A stretch of DNA of 64,000 nt. Source: an uncultured Bacteroidota bacterium. GTDB lineage: Bacteria; Bacteroidota; Bacteroidia; Flavobacteriales; Flavobacteriaceae. The position numbers were made by a program, and so were the translations under genes. Location of the stretch: the NCBI GenBank assembly GCA_902626585.1, contig CACOGA010000002.1:62001-126000 (forward strand). The letters run 5' to 3'. Of this stretch, positions 41,020 through 52,281 are shown one piece after another (position 1 is the first letter of the stretch; every line of letters begins with the position of its first letter). Under the pieces are notes generated by a model. The model was given only the letters and a program-made list of their open reading frames with translations. It ran no database searches and was not told the DNA's origin.

Positions 41020-42426
41020 ATGAAGGAAAATCTTTCAATCATTATAAAAAAAAACCTTCAGAATCAATTAAATAAAAATCAACTACTTGCATTGGATAAA
41101 ATTATTTCTTTCATTGAAAATAAAACAAATGACGAAATTTTTACTTTAAAGGGATATGCCGGTACAGGAAAGACTTACATCATCTCAAATATTGTCAAAA
41201 ATTTGTGGAAAGCAAAAAAGAGCGTTTTACTATTAGCCCCAACCGGAAGATCTGCTAAAGTTTTATCCTCTTATTGTAAAAAGGAAGCATACACAATACA
41301 TAAAGAAATATTTTACACAAAAAACAACTTTTCAGGGAGACTTGAATTCACACTTAAAGTTAATAAACACAAGAATACGCTTTTTATCGTTGATGAAGCT
41401 TCAATGATTGGCACAGAAAGAGGGGATGGAATTGGTTTATTTTCACAATCACTGTTAGATAACATAATTAAGTATGTTTACTCTGGATTTAAATGTAAAT
41501 TGTTATTGATCGGCGATGTAGCTCAATTACCACCGGTAAAATCAAATATCTCATATGCTTTAGAAAGCGATTATTTAGAAAAAGAATACGAAAAGTCTAT
41601 ATGCTCCTCAGAACTTACTGACGTAATTAGGCAAGAAAAAGAGTCAGGAATCTTATCATTTGCAACATCTATTAGAAATAAAATTGAAAATAAATTTTTT
41701 GAGGATATAAATTTTAATTCGGACAGGTTTAATGATATTATTAAGGTTGAAGATGGAGAGCATCTTATGAATTTAATCCAGGATTCGTATGATTTCTATG
41801 GAATAGAGGAAACTGCGATTATAGTAAGATCTAACAAAAGAGCAAATTTATTCAATAAATCAATTCGAGAAAAAATATTAAATAATGAAAATTCTATAAC
41901 AGTTGGAGATTTATTAATGGTTATAAAGAATAATTATTTTTGGCTAAATAATAAAAGAGACATTGGATTTATTGCTAATGGGGATATAATCAAAATCGAA
42001 GAAATTTATGGTATCAAAGAAATTTATGGATTTAGATTTGCCGAAGTAAAAATATCAATGGTAGATTACCCAAAAATTCTTCCCTTTGAAACAGTTTTAA
42101 TACTTGATTCGTTATTTATTAATACACCTTCCTTAGACTTTAATCATATGAATCAATTATATCAAGAAATATTAAAGGATTATATGAGTATCAAAACAAA
42201 ATACAAAAGGTACCTTGCGGTAAAAAATAATAAGTTTTTCAATGCTCTTCAAGTTAAATTTGCTTATTCATTTACATGTCACAAGTCGCAAGGCGGTCAG
42301 TGGAGCTCTATTTTTCTAGAATATCCCTTTTTGCCAAATGGAATGGACGAAGATTTTTTCAGATGGTTATATACTGCTATAACAAGAGCAAAGAATAAAT
42401 TGCATCTAATTGGTTTTAATCAATAA
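41020..42426 (+). CDS. ATP-dependent RecD-like DNA helicase (AAA/UvrD_C_2)
   Basis: LKGYAGTGKTYIISNIV, LLAPTGRSAKVLS, FIVDEASMIG, FAYSFTCHKSQGGQWSSIFLEYP, FFRWLYTAITRAKNKLHLIG. Confidence 0.9.
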   Translation: MKENLSIIIKKNLQNQLNKNQLLALDKIISFIENKTNDEIFTLKGYAGTGKTYIISNIVKNLWKAKKSVLLLAPTGRSAKVLSSYCKKEAYTIHKEIFYTKNNFSGRLEFTLKVNKHKNTLFIVDEASMIGTERGDGIGLFSQSLLDNIIKYVYSGFKCKLLLIGDVAQLPPVKSNISYALESDYLEKEYEKSICSSELTDVIRQEKESGILSFATSIRNKIENKFFEDINFNSDRFNDIIKVEDGEHLMNLIQDSYDFYGIEETAIIVRSNKRANLFNKSIREKILNNENSITVGDLLMVIKNNYFWLNNKRDIGFIANGDIIKIEEIYGIKEIYGFRFAEVKISMVDYPKILPFETVLILDSLFINTPSLDFNHMNQLYQEILKDYMSIKTKYKRYLAVKNNKFFNALQVKFAYSFTCHKSQGGQWSSIFLEYPFLPNGMDEDFFRWLYTAITRAKNKLHLIGFNQ

Positions 42427-42443
42427 TATTAATCTATTAATGT

Positions 42444-42451
42444 TAATTTTG
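42444..42451 (+). promoter_or_regulatory. Bacteroidota -7 promoter element (TAATTTTG) directly before kdsB
   Basis: TAnnTTTG match ends 4 nt before the kdsB ATG. Confidence 0.45.
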
Positions 42452-42455
42452 TGAA

Positions 42456-43196
42456 ATGAAGATTATTGCCGTAATACCTGCAAGGTTAAATTCAACCCGA
42501 TTACCAAAAAAACTATTAAGGGATTTACATGGAAAAACATTAATCCGAAGAACTTATGAGGCTTCTTTGGACTCAAAACTTTTTGATGATGTTTTAGTTG
42601 TAACTAATAGCAATGAAATTGTAAATGAATTAAAGAGTCATCAAATCAATTATTTGTTCGACAGTAATGAATATGAATCAGGAACCGATAGGGTAGCAGC
42701 AATAGCATCAGAAATTAATGCTGATGTAATCATCAACATTCAAGGTGATGAGCCTTTTATTAATGCTAACACTATACAATCTATTATAAATTTATTCAGT
42801 TCAGACAAAGAAAGTGAAATTGGGGTAGTTTCTGTAATGACCCCAATTATTAATGATGAAGAGTTAGAAAACCCTAATAATGTAAAGGTTTTTACAGATT
42901 CAACTAATAATGCCATTTATTTCTCAAGATACCCGATTCCATTCAAAGGGAATATAAACACTTCCAAAGCTTATAAACATGTTGGTATTTATGCTTTTAG
43001 AAAACAATTTCTGATGAAATTTGCAGAATTGGAAGTAGGAGATATGGAATCATCTGAAAAAATTGAAGCACTTAGATTAATCGAAAATAATATCAAAATT
43101 AAGATGATTAAATCTGATGAAATATTCATCGGAATAGATACTGAGGAAGATATTCAAAAAGCAATAAAATTTTTTAGTGAAAAGAGCAATTTATAA
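42456..43196 (+). CDS. kdsB: 3-deoxy-manno-octulosonate cytidylyltransferase
   Basis: VIPARLNSTRLPKKLLRDLHGKTLIRRTYEAS, DVIINIQGDEPFI, YKHVGIYAFRKQFL. Confidence 0.95.
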   Translation: MKIIAVIPARLNSTRLPKKLLRDLHGKTLIRRTYEASLDSKLFDDVLVVTNSNEIVNELKSHQINYLFDSNEYESGTDRVAAIASEINADVIINIQGDEPFINANTIQSIINLFSSDKESEIGVVSVMTPIINDEELENPNNVKVFTDSTNNAIYFSRYPIPFKGNINTSKAYKHVGIYAFRKQFLMKFAELEVGDMESSEKIEALRLIENNIKIKMIKSDEIFIGIDTEEDIQKAIKFFSEKSNL

Positions 43197-43743
43197 ATTT
43201 ATTTTAAGGCATCTTTTGGGTTGGAGCATAGAAGGGGATGATTTGCTGTCAATAATTTCCATCAAGAAGTCAGTGATTATTTCTGCTCCACACACACACT
43301 GGTTAGATTTTTATTTAGGAATTTTAATAAGGGGAGCGCTCGGATTCAAATCAAACTATCTGGCAAAAAAAGAGCTCTTTGTGTTTCCTTTTAATATTTT
43401 TTTAAAATGGACTGGTGGTATTCCGGTTAACAGATCATCTAATAATGATTTGGTTAAACAAATTGCTGAAATTTTTAAAAAGAAAAAAGAATTTAGAATA
43501 TCATTGGCGCCCGAGGGAACAAGAAAAAGAGTTGAAAAATTTAAATCTGGCTTTTATTACATTGCCAAGGAGGCAGAAGTCCCTGTAATTATGTTTACCA
43601 TGGATTACTCAAACAAAAAAACATTAATATCAAAACCTTTTTATCCTACTGATAATAAAAAATCAGATTTTGAATACATAGAAAGCTATTTCGATGGTGT
43701 CTTAGGTAAAGTAGCTGAATATAGTTTTTTTAAAAAAAACTAA
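43177..43743 (+). CDS. 1-acyl-sn-glycerol-3-phosphate acyltransferase family protein
   Basis: ISAPHTHWLDFYLG (HxxxxD), GGIPVNRSS, LAPEGTRKRVEKFKSGFYYIA; GTG start. Confidence 0.9.
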   Translation: MKRAIYKFILRHLLGWSIEGDDLLSIISIKKSVIISAPHTHWLDFYLGILIRGALGFKSNYLAKKELFVFPFNIFLKWTGGIPVNRSSNNDLVKQIAEIFKKKKEFRISLAPEGTRKRVEKFKSGFYYIAKEAEVPVIMFTMDYSNKKTLISKPFYPTDNKKSDFEYIESYFDGVLGKVAEYSFFKKN

Positions 43744-44450
43744 TTTTTCATATTATGAAAAACATTCTGGACATCATCATCATTTTCTATTTTTTCTAAT
43801 AACTTTTCATTTTCTAACCTATCCGATTCACTGATATCTTTATGATTATTTGGAATTCTGTCAAAACCTGATGAGATTATTTCAATTTTCATAGATTCCA
43901 GCTTTTTTTGAATTTCACCAAAACTGTCAAATGGCCCATAAATCAATATACTTTCATCTTCTTCAAAAACTTCCTCCACCCCATAGTCAATTAAGTCAAA
44001 TTCAAGATTTTCAATATCAATATTTGTTTTATTTATTTTAAAATTACAAGTGTGATCAAACAAAAATATAACAGATCCTGATGTACCCAAACTTCCATTG
44101 TACTTGTTAAAATAACTTCTAATATTAGCGACTGTTCTGGTATTATTATCTGTTGCTGTTTCTACCAATATAGCAACCCCAGAAGGTCCATAACCTTCGA
44201 ATAAAATCTCTTTGAAATCTCCTACCGATTTATCAGATGCTCTTTTGATAGCCCTTTCTATATTATCCTTAGGCATATTTACAGACTTAGCGTTTTGAAT
44301 AACGGCCCTAAGTTTTGAGTTAGAATCAGGATCTGGTCCACCTTCTTTAACAGCAATTACTATATCTTTACCAATTCTGGTAAAAGCTTTGCTCATTGCT
44401 GACCATCTTTTCATTTTTCTAGCTTTTCTAAACTCAAATGCTCTTCCCAT
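43740..44450 (-). CDS. YebC/PmpR family DNA-binding/translation factor
   Basis: [67 protein letters not shown]-like. Confidence 0.95.
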   Translation of the reverse strand: [236 protein letters not shown]

Positions 44451-44454
44451 CAGC

Positions 44455-45516
44455 TTATTTAAAAGGGGGTTTTACTATAACAGCTTTTTTAATATTTTTT
44501 CTTATCTGAATAAAAATTTCAGAATCAATGGCCGAATTATCAACATTAACATAACCCAGTCCAATACCAATATTCAATGAGGGAGACATTGTTCCAGACG
44601 TAACCCTGCCAATCATATCATTTTTTTTATTTAAAATATGGTAATCTTTTCTCGGAATACCTTTTTCTAACATCTTAAATCCGATTAACTTTTTATCTAC
44701 ACCATCCTCTTTTTGTTTTTTAAATAACTCAGATGATGTAAACTTTTTATTAGTCTTTGTTATCCAAGACAGACCAGCTTCAATCGGAGATGTACTATCA
44801 TCAATATCATTTCCGTATAAACAAAAGCCCATTTCTAGTCTTAATGTATCTCTAGCGGCTAATCCAATGGGTTTAATATTATATTTTTTTCCATTGTTAA
44901 ATATTTTTAACCATAAATCTTTGGCAATTTCGTTCTTACAATAAATTTCAAATCCACCACAACCAGTGTAACCAGTATTAGAAATTATTATTCCGTCTAC
45001 ATATTCAAAATGATAATATTTAATTTCCTTTAAATCAATTTCAAATAAAGGGTTTAAAACCTCAATAGATTTCGGCCCTTGAATTGCAATTAGTGAAAAA
45101 CTATCGGAAACATTAATCATTTGAGCTTTAAATTCATTTTTTTTATTTAAAAAAGTCCAGTCTTTTTCAATATTAGATGCGTTTACAACTAGCATATATC
45201 TATTGTCTTCAAATTTGTATAATATTAAATCGTCGATTATACCACCACTTTCATTAGGAATACAATTGTATTGGGCTTGGCCTTTTTTAAGGGTGGATAT
45301 ATCATTACTTAAAACGCTTTGAAGAAATAATTCAGCTTCGTCCCCATGAACATAGAATTCACCCATGTGTGAAACATCAAAAACACCAACATTACTTTTT
45401 ACAGTGTTGTGTTCTATATTTACCCCTTCATACTGAACAGGCATTAAATATCCTGCAAAATCAATCATTTTTGCATTTAGTTCTTTATGATACTCATGAA
45501 GTGCTGTTTTCTTCAT
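44455..45516 (-). CDS. gcvT: glycine cleavage system aminomethyltransferase
   Basis: TALHEYHKELNAKMIDFAGYLMPVQYEG, FDVSHMGEF, YTGCGGFEIY, ARDTLRLEMGFCLYGND. Confidence 0.95.
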   Translation of the reverse strand: MKKTALHEYHKELNAKMIDFAGYLMPVQYEGVNIEHNTVKSNVGVFDVSHMGEFYVHGDEAELFLQSVLSNDISTLKKGQAQYNCIPNESGGIIDDLILYKFEDNRYMLVVNASNIEKDWTFLNKKNEFKAQMINVSDSFSLIAIQGPKSIEVLNPLFEIDLKEIKYYHFEYVDGIIISNTGYTGCGGFEIYCKNEIAKDLWLKIFNNGKKYNIKPIGLAARDTLRLEMGFCLYGNDIDDSTSPIEAGLSWITKTNKKFTSSELFKKQKEDGVDKKLIGFKMLEKGIPRKDYHILNKKNDMIGRVTSGTMSPSLNIGIGLGYVNVDNSAIDSEIFIQIRKNIKKAVIVKPPFK

Positions 45517-45571
45517 ATTAAAATTTTTTGTGAAATCAAATTTAATTAATTTTAGGTCAAAATTATTTCAA

Positions 45572-47068
45572 ATGGGTTCTTTCATTATAAAAGATAATAA
45601 CATTTCTTTTGAGGATGTATTTACAATCATCAATAAAAATCTAAAAATTTCATTGAACGATGATATTGTTGAAAAAGTAACTATATCCAGAAACACCTTT
45701 GATGAAAAAATTAAAAATTCTGATCAAAAATTTTATGGAATAAATACTGGTTTTGGAGATCTTCATAACGTGAAAATAAAAGATGATCAATTAGGTTTAT
45801 TGCAAGAAAATTTAATAAAATCACATGCCTGCGGTGTTGGAAATAGTGTAGATTCAAAAATTGTAAAATTAATGTTGCTACTAAAGATTATTTCTTTGAC
45901 AAAAGGATATAGTGGCATTAAAATTCAAACAGTTAACAGGCTTTTGTTTTTTTACAATAATGATATTTTACCTGTTGTATACAAATATGGTTCTCTTGGG
46001 GCTTCAGGTGATCTCGCGCCACTTTCTCATTTGTCATTACCATTAATTGGTCTTGGAGAAGTAGAATTTCAAGGGACCACACATGATGCAAAAACTATTC
46101 TTGAAAAATTCAGTATTGCTCCATTATCTCTTGGCTCGAAAGAGGGGCTTGCTCTTATTAACGGAACTCAATATATGCTGGCCTCACTTATTGATTCTGT
46201 CATAAACTCTCTAAACATATGCAAGCATTCAAATTTGATTGCCAGTATTTCATTAGATGCATATAAATGTAATTTATCACCTTTTGATCCTTTAATTTCA
46301 AAAATAAGACCTTATGATGGTCAAAAAAATGTCTCTCTAAAAATTTTAAAAAATTTGGAAGGTGGAGTGCTTCATGAACTAAAAAAAGAAAATGTGCAAG
46401 ATCCATACTCATTCAGATGTATTCCACAGGTTCATGGGGCGACTCAAGACACAATAAAATACTGCATAAATATTATATCCACTGAAATTAATTCAGTAAC
46501 TGATAATCCGTTAATATTCACTAAAGAAGATAAAATAATTTCAGGTGGTAATTTTCATGGACAACCATTGGCTTATGCAATTGATTTTCTTAAAATAGCA
46601 ATTTCTGAAATTGGTAATATCTCTGAAAGAAGGGTTTTTAATTTATTTTCAGGCAAAAGGGATTTACCACCTTTTTTATCATCAAATCCAGGACTAAATT
46701 CAGGATTAATGATACTTCAATACACTTCCGCAAGTTTAGTTAGCGCCAACAAACAGCTTGCATCACCATCTAGCATTGATTCAATAACGTCATCCAACGG
46801 CCAAGAGGATCACGTTAGTATGGGGGCAAATGGTGCAAATCAATTGAGAGAAATAATAGATAATTTATATGATATTTTAGCTATTGAAACAATTTCTGCT
46901 ACCCAAGCAAAGGAATTTAATGACCATAAATCATCCAAAATCATAAATAACTTTATTTCAACTGTAAGAAATATCACTCCAGTAATCACTAAAGACCGTG
47001 TCCTGCATAAAGACATTGAAAAAATTTCGATTTATTTAAGGAAAATTAGAGAAGATTTATTTCTTTGA
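45572..47068 (+). CDS. hutH: histidine ammonia-lyase (MIO-dependent aromatic amino acid lyase)
   Basis: YGINTGFGDLHNV, MIO triad GSLGASGDLAPLSH, TDNPLIF; start moved to ATG 45572 (the track uses GTG 45530). Confidence 0.9.
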   Translation: MGSFIIKDNNISFEDVFTIINKNLKISLNDDIVEKVTISRNTFDEKIKNSDQKFYGINTGFGDLHNVKIKDDQLGLLQENLIKSHACGVGNSVDSKIVKLMLLLKIISLTKGYSGIKIQTVNRLLFFYNNDILPVVYKYGSLGASGDLAPLSHLSLPLIGLGEVEFQGTTHDAKTILEKFSIAPLSLGSKEGLALINGTQYMLASLIDSVINSLNICKHSNLIASISLDAYKCNLSPFDPLISKIRPYDGQKNVSLKILKNLEGGVLHELKKENVQDPYSFRCIPQVHGATQDTIKYCINIISTEINSVTDNPLIFTKEDKIISGGNFHGQPLAYAIDFLKIAISEIGNISERRVFNLFSGKRDLPPFLSSNPGLNSGLMILQYTSASLVSANKQLASPSSIDSITSSNGQEDHVSMGANGANQLREIIDNLYDILAIETISATQAKEFNDHKSSKIINNFISTVRNITPVITKDRVLHKDIEKISIYLRKIREDLFL

Positions 47069-49591
47069 TGTTTTAGATTCCTTTTTATTCTGAATTTTAA
47101 TATTTAGTTCTTCCTTTCCTGAGGAATAATCGATGTTAATAATATCACCCTCATTAATCATAGAATTTAAAATTTCTGAAGCTATCAGGTCTTCAACATG
47201 TTTTTGTATGGTTCTTTTTAATGGACGAGCACCATATTTTTTATCATACCCTTTATCAGCGAGGAACTCTTTTGCTTTTTTTGATAGTTTTATTTTATAG
47301 CCTAACTCTTCAATCCTAGAATAAAGTTTGGATAGCTCTATTTCAATTATTTGATGAATATTTTCTTTGGATAGTGAATTAAAGATTATTACCTCATCAA
47401 TTCTATTTAAAAATTCAGGAGCAAATTTCTTCTGAAGGGAACTCATTATTGTTTTTCTGGTAAACGAATCTTCCTGAGATTTTTTTGCGGTAGTACCAAA
47501 TCCCACACCTGAACCAAAATCTTGAATTTTTTTAACCCCTATGTTTGAAGTCATTATAATTACACAATTAGTAAAGTCAATTTTTCTTCCTAAACTATCA
47601 GTTAAAAACCCATCATCTAAAACCTGTAAAAGCATGTTAAATATATCAGGATGAGCTTTCTCAATTTCATCAAGTAAGACCACAGCGTAAGGCTTTCTTC
47701 TTATCTTTTCGGTTAATTGTCCTCCATCTTCATATCCTACATATCCTGGTGGTGCACCTATCAATCTAGACACAGCAAATTTTTCCATATATTCACTCAT
47801 ATCAACTCTTATAAGGGCTTCTTCACTGTCAAATAGCTCTTTAGCAAGAGTTTTAGCTAATTGGGTCTTACCAACACCAGTTTGTCCAAGGAAAATGAAA
47901 GAACCAATTGGTTTTTTTGGATCTTTTAATCCTGCTCTGTTTCTCTGAATGGACTTTACCACTTTTTCTATTGCTTTATCTTGACCAATGATGCTTTCTT
48001 TAACCAATGATGTAAGTTTTGAAAGTTTATTGCTCTCAGATTGTTTAAGTTTATTTAAGGGTATTCCTGTCATCATTGAAACAACATCTGCAATACTTTC
48101 CTCATTAACAATTTCTTTATTCTTTTTACACTCTTCTTCCCATTGATTTTGAGCAATATTAAGCTTATTTTCAACAATCTTTTCTTTGTCTCTGAAGCTT
48201 GCTGCCTGCTCATATTTCTGATTCTTAACAGCGTTATTTTTATTTAGTTTTACATCTTCTAATTCTTTTTCAAGATCTTCAATGTGATGGGGTACATCAA
48301 GGTTAGTTAGGTGAACTCTTGATCCTGCTTCGTCAAGTGCATCGATGGCTTTGTCCGGAAGATGTCTGTCAGTCATGTATCTAGAGGTTAATTTTACACA
48401 AGCTAAAAGAGCTTCATCTGTGTAGATAACATTATGATGATCTTCATATTTATCTTTAATATTCTTTAAAATTTCTAACGTCTCTTCTTCATTGGTTTGC
48501 TCGACAATAATTTTTTGGAATCTTCTTTCTAATGCACCATCTTTTTCAATGGAATTTCTATATTCATCAAGTGTTGTTGCCCCGATACATTGAATAGTTC
48601 CTCTAGCGAGTGCTGGTTTAAACATATTGGAAGCATCAAGACTGCCAGTCGCACCACCAGCACCAACAATAGTATGTATCTCATCAATGAATAGAATAAT
48701 TTCAGAATTTTTCTCTAGCTCATTCATTACAGCCTTCATTCTTTCTTCAAATTGCCCTCGATATTTAGTGCCTGCAACTAAACTAGCTAGGTCTAATGAG
48801 ATTATTCTTTTATTGTATAGAACACGTGAAACCTTTTTCTTAATTATTCTTATTGCTAAGCCTTCAGCAATTGCTGATTTACCAACACCTGGTTCACCGA
48901 TCAATAATGGATTATTTTTTTTTCTTCTGCTCAAAATTTGAGAGACCCTTTGGATTTCGATGTCTCTTCCGATAATTGGATCAAGTTCATCATTTTCAGC
49001 CATATTAGTCAGATCTTTACCAAAATTGTCTAATACAGGCGTTTTTGATTTACTCGAACTTTTCGATTTTGATGATTTAGTAGGTTTTATTTCTTCAAAT
49101 TCTGAAGATTCAGGATTTTCGGTTGATTCACTAGAAAAATCATCTTTTCCTATAATAGATTTGTACTCATCTTTTACCACATTATAATTGATATCCATAT
49201 TATTGAAAATTTTTGTGGTGGGATCATTTTCATTTCTTAGGATACATAATAGCAAATGTGCTGTGTTAATTATAGAACTTTGGAAAAGCTTAGCCTCTAA
49301 AAAGGTTGTTTTAAGAGCACGTTCAGCTTGTCTGGTAAGATGAAGATTTTTTTTTGATGACTCTTTAATTTCACTATCAAAGTTAGTAGGATTTAATGAT
49401 TCAATTTTACGTCTTAATTCATTCAAATCAATCCCAAGAAAGTTTAATATATCAATTGCTTTACCCTCTCCATTTCTTATTAAACCGAGAACTAAGTGTT
49501 CAGTTCCTATAAAGTCGTGGCCTAACCGCAAAGCTTCTTCTTTGCTGTATGTTATAACATCCTTTACCCGGGGTGAAAAATTATCATCCAT
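47057..49591 (-). CDS. clpC: ATP-dependent Clp protease ATP-binding subunit ClpC
   Basis: Clp_N repeats, GEPGVGKSAIAEGLA, FLGQTGVGKTQLAKTLA, UVR motif region, LLQVLDDGFLTDSLGRKIDF. Confidence 0.95.
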   Translation of the reverse strand: MDDNFSPRVKDVITYSKEEALRLGHDFIGTEHLVLGLIRNGEGKAIDILNFLGIDLNELRRKIESLNPTNFDSEIKESSKKNLHLTRQAERALKTTFLEAKLFQSSIINTAHLLLCILRNENDPTTKIFNNMDINYNVVKDEYKSIIGKDDFSSESTENPESSEFEEIKPTKSSKSKSSSKSKTPVLDNFGKDLTNMAENDELDPIIGRDIEIQRVSQILSRRKKNNPLLIGEPGVGKSAIAEGLAIRIIKKKVSRVLYNKRIISLDLASLVAGTKYRGQFEERMKAVMNELEKNSEIILFIDEIHTIVGAGGATGSLDASNMFKPALARGTIQCIGATTLDEYRNSIEKDGALERRFQKIIVEQTNEEETLEILKNIKDKYEDHHNVIYTDEALLACVKLTSRYMTDRHLPDKAIDALDEAGSRVHLTNLDVPHHIEDLEKELEDVKLNKNNAVKNQKYEQAASFRDKEKIVENKLNIAQNQWEEECKKNKEIVNEESIADVVSMMTGIPLNKLKQSESNKLSKLTSLVKESIIGQDKAIEKVVKSIQRNRAGLKDPKKPIGSFIFLGQTGVGKTQLAKTLAKELFDSEEALIRVDMSEYMEKFAVSRLIGAPPGYVGYEDGGQLTEKIRRKPYAVVLLDEIEKAHPDIFNMLLQVLDDGFLTDSLGRKIDFTNCVIIMTSNIGVKKIQDFGSGVGFGTTAKKSQEDSFTRKTIMSSLQKKFAPEFLNRIDEVIIFNSLSKENIHQIIEIELSKLYSRIEELGYKIKLSKKAKEFLADKGYDKKYGARPLKRTIQKHVEDLIASEILNSMINEGDIINIDYSSGKEELNIKIQNKKESKTSKK

Positions 49592-49727
49592 AAATATAAT
49601 TTATGTAAAAATAATCATAAAGATTTTTTAAAACAATAGTATTCCTCTAAAATTAATGAGCTAAAAATTGTTAATAAGTAGTAGAGTTAAGCACCAATTT
49701 TTATCTAAAAAAATCTAGGTAAATTCA

Positions 49728-49735
49728 TATATTTG
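49728..49735 (+). promoter_or_regulatory. Bacteroidota -7 promoter element (TATATTTG) upstream of gyrA
   Basis: Perfect TAnnTTTG, 41 nt before the ATG. Confidence 0.5.
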
Positions 49736-49776
49736 TTTCTTACTATTTATATGATATAATTAAACTAATTTTTATT

Positions 49777-52281
49777 ATGAATGACGGAGAAAAATTAATA
49801 CCAATTAACATAGAAGATGAAATGAAATCTGCATACATTGATTACTCAATGTCTGTAATTGTTTCCCGTGCCCTTCCTGACGTCAGAGATGGTTTAAAAC
49901 CTGTACACAGAAGGGTGCTTTATGGTATGCATGATTTAGGAGTTAAAGCAACCTCTGCTCACAAAAAATCAGCAAGAATTGTTGGGGAAGTAATGGGAAA
50001 ATATCACCCTCACGGTGATTCCGCCATCTATGATACTATGGTTAGAATGGCTCAAGATTGGAGTTTAAGATATATGCTTGTTGACGGTCAGGGAAATTTT
50101 GGTTCTGTTGATGGTGATAGTCCTGCTGCCATGAGATATACTGAGGCCAGAATGCAAAGAATTTCTGAGGAAATGCTCTCAGATATCGAAAAAGATACGG
50201 TTGATTACAAATTAAATTTTGATGATACATTAAAAGAACCTACTGTTTTACCAACAAAAATTCCCGCATTGCTAGTGAATGGCGCATCTGGAATAGCAGT
50301 TGGTATGGCAACAAACATCCCTCCTCATAATTTAACAGAAGTTATAGATGGAACTTTAGAATATATAAAAGATAATTCCATTGATATTGATGGTTTAATG
50401 CAACATGTTAAAGCTCCTGACTTTCCTACTGGAGGAATTATACACGGTTACGATGGTGTAAAGGAGGCTTTTCACACTGGAAGGGGTAAGGTTGTGATGC
50501 GTGGTAAAGCCGAAATAGAAGAGGTTGATGGAAAGGAATCAATTATTGTAACCGAAATTCCGTATCAGGTAAATAAAGCTGATATGATAAAAAAAATTGC
50601 AGATTTAGTTAACGATAAAAAATTAGAAGGGATTTCCACTATAAGAGATGAATCTGACCGAAATGGAATGAGAATCGTATTTGTATTAAAAAGAGATGCC
50701 ATTCCCAATATTGTATTAAATAAGCTGTTTAAATATAGCCCGCTTCAGTCATCTTTCAGTGTCAATAATATAGCACTTGTGAAAGGAAGACCACAAATGC
50801 TAAATCTTAAAGATATGATTAAACATTTTGTTGATCATAGACATGACGTAGTTGTAAGAAGAACAAAGTTTGAATTAAAGAAGGCAGAGGATAGATGTCA
50901 TATACTGGAGGGTTTAATAATTGCATCTGATAATATTGATGAAGTAATAGCATTAATTAAAGCATCAAAAAATGCTGAAGATGCTAGAGATAACTTAATC
51001 AAAAAGTTTAAGCTTTCTGAAATACAAGCAAAGGCAATTGTAGAGATGCGACTAAGGCAACTGACCGGTTTAGAGCAAGATAAGCTCAGAAATGAGTATG
51101 AAGAAATTAAAAAGTTAATTGAAGATTTAAAGGACATTCTATCTGATGAAAGCAGAAGAATGAGTATTATTTCTGATGAACTTTTAGAAATAAAAGAAAA
51201 ATACGGAGATGATCGAAGATCAAAAATCGAATACTCGGGTGGTGATCTTTCGATTGAAGATATGATCCCAGACGAAAAAGTAGTGATTACTATTTCTCAT
51301 GCTGGATACATTAAAAGAACCTCTCTTGATGAATATAAAGTACAAAATAGAGGTGGGGTTGGCCAAAAAGCATCAACTACAAGGAATGAAGATTTTCTTG
51401 AAGATTTGTTCGTTGGAACTAATCATCAATATATGTTGTTTTTTACCCAAAAAGGCAAGTGCTTTTGGATGAGGGTTTATGAAATTCCTGAAGGCAGTAA
51501 GACATCAAAAGGAAGAGCAATACAGAACTTGATAAATATTGAACAAGATGACAAGGTAAAAGCATTCATCTGTACTAAAGATCTAAAAGATGATGAGTAC
51601 ATCAATAATCACTATGTGATAATGGCAACAAAAAGAGGTCAGGTGAAAAAGACATCTTTAGAGCAATATTCAAGACCGCGTGTAAATGGAATAAATGCAA
51701 TAACTATCAAGGAGGATGATGAATTGCTTGAAGCTAAATTAACAGATGGAAATAGTCAAGTTATGCTTGCTTTAAAATCTGGGAAAGCTATTAGATTTGA
51801 AGAAGCAAAAACAAGACCTATGGGAAGAAATGCCTCTGGAGTTAGAGGTATTAGGCTTCAACATGATAAAGATGAAGTAATAGGAATGGTTGCTGTAAAC
51901 GATATGGAAAGCAATATATTAGTAGTTAGCTCAAATGGATACGGAAAAAGATCACGTCTCGAAGATTACAGAGTAACTAACCGAGGTGGTAAAGGGGTTA
52001 AAACTATCTCTATCACAGAAAAAACAGGTGATTTAGTGGCTATCAAAAATGTAGATGACTCTAATGGGTTAATGATAATAAACAAATCAGGAATAGCTAT
52101 TAGAATGGCAGTTGAAGATTTAAGGGTTATGGGGCGTGCTACTCAAGGAGTAAAACTAATAAATATTAAAGATGGTGACTCTATAGCTGCAGTAGCTAAA
52201 GTGATTCATGAAAAAGATGAGGATCAGCATGATGAAGAACTTGAATCTAACGAGGAAAACAATACAAATTCAGAACAATGA
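49777..52281 (+). CDS. gyrA: DNA gyrase subunit A
   Basis: [26 protein letters not shown]-like ([29 protein letters not shown]), [51 protein letters not shown]. Confidence 0.97.
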   Translation: MNDGEKLIPINIEDEMKSAYIDYSMSVIVSRALPDVRDGLKPVHRRVLYGMHDLGVKATSAHKKSARIVGEVMGKYHPHGDSAIYDTMVRMAQDWSLRYMLVDGQGNFGSVDGDSPAAMRYTEARMQRISEEMLSDIEKDTVDYKLNFDDTLKEPTVLPTKIPALLVNGASGIAVGMATNIPPHNLTEVIDGTLEYIKDNSIDIDGLMQHVKAPDFPTGGIIHGYDGVKEAFHTGRGKVVMRGKAEIEEVDGKESIIVTEIPYQVNKADMIKKIADLVNDKKLEGISTIRDESDRNGMRIVFVLKRDAIPNIVLNKLFKYSPLQSSFSVNNIALVKGRPQMLNLKDMIKHFVDHRHDVVVRRTKFELKKAEDRCHILEGLIIASDNIDEVIALIKASKNAEDARDNLIKKFKLSEIQAKAIVEMRLRQLTGLEQDKLRNEYEEIKKLIEDLKDILSDESRRMSIISDELLEIKEKYGDDRRSKIEYSGGDLSIEDMIPDEKVVITISHAGYIKRTSLDEYKVQNRGGVGQKASTTRNEDFLEDLFVGTNHQYMLFFTQKGKCFWMRVYEIPEGSKTSKGRAIQNLINIEQDDKVKAFICTKDLKDDEYINNHYVIMATKRGQVKKTSLEQYSRPRVNGINAITIKEDDELLEAKLTDGNSQVMLALKSGKAIRFEEAKTRPMGRNASGVRGIRLQHDKDEVIGMVAVNDMESNILVVSSNGYGKRSRLEDYRVTNRGGKGVKTISITEKTGDLVAIKNVDDSNGLMIINKSGIAIRMAVEDLRVMGRATQGVKLINIKDGDSIAAVAKVIHEKDEDQHDEELESNEENNTNSEQ

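Noticed and set aside
48627-49187. Plus-strand ORFs antisense to clpC (48627-48941, 48960-49187)
   Set aside because: Shadow ORFs; clpC reading frame is intact and strongly conserved.
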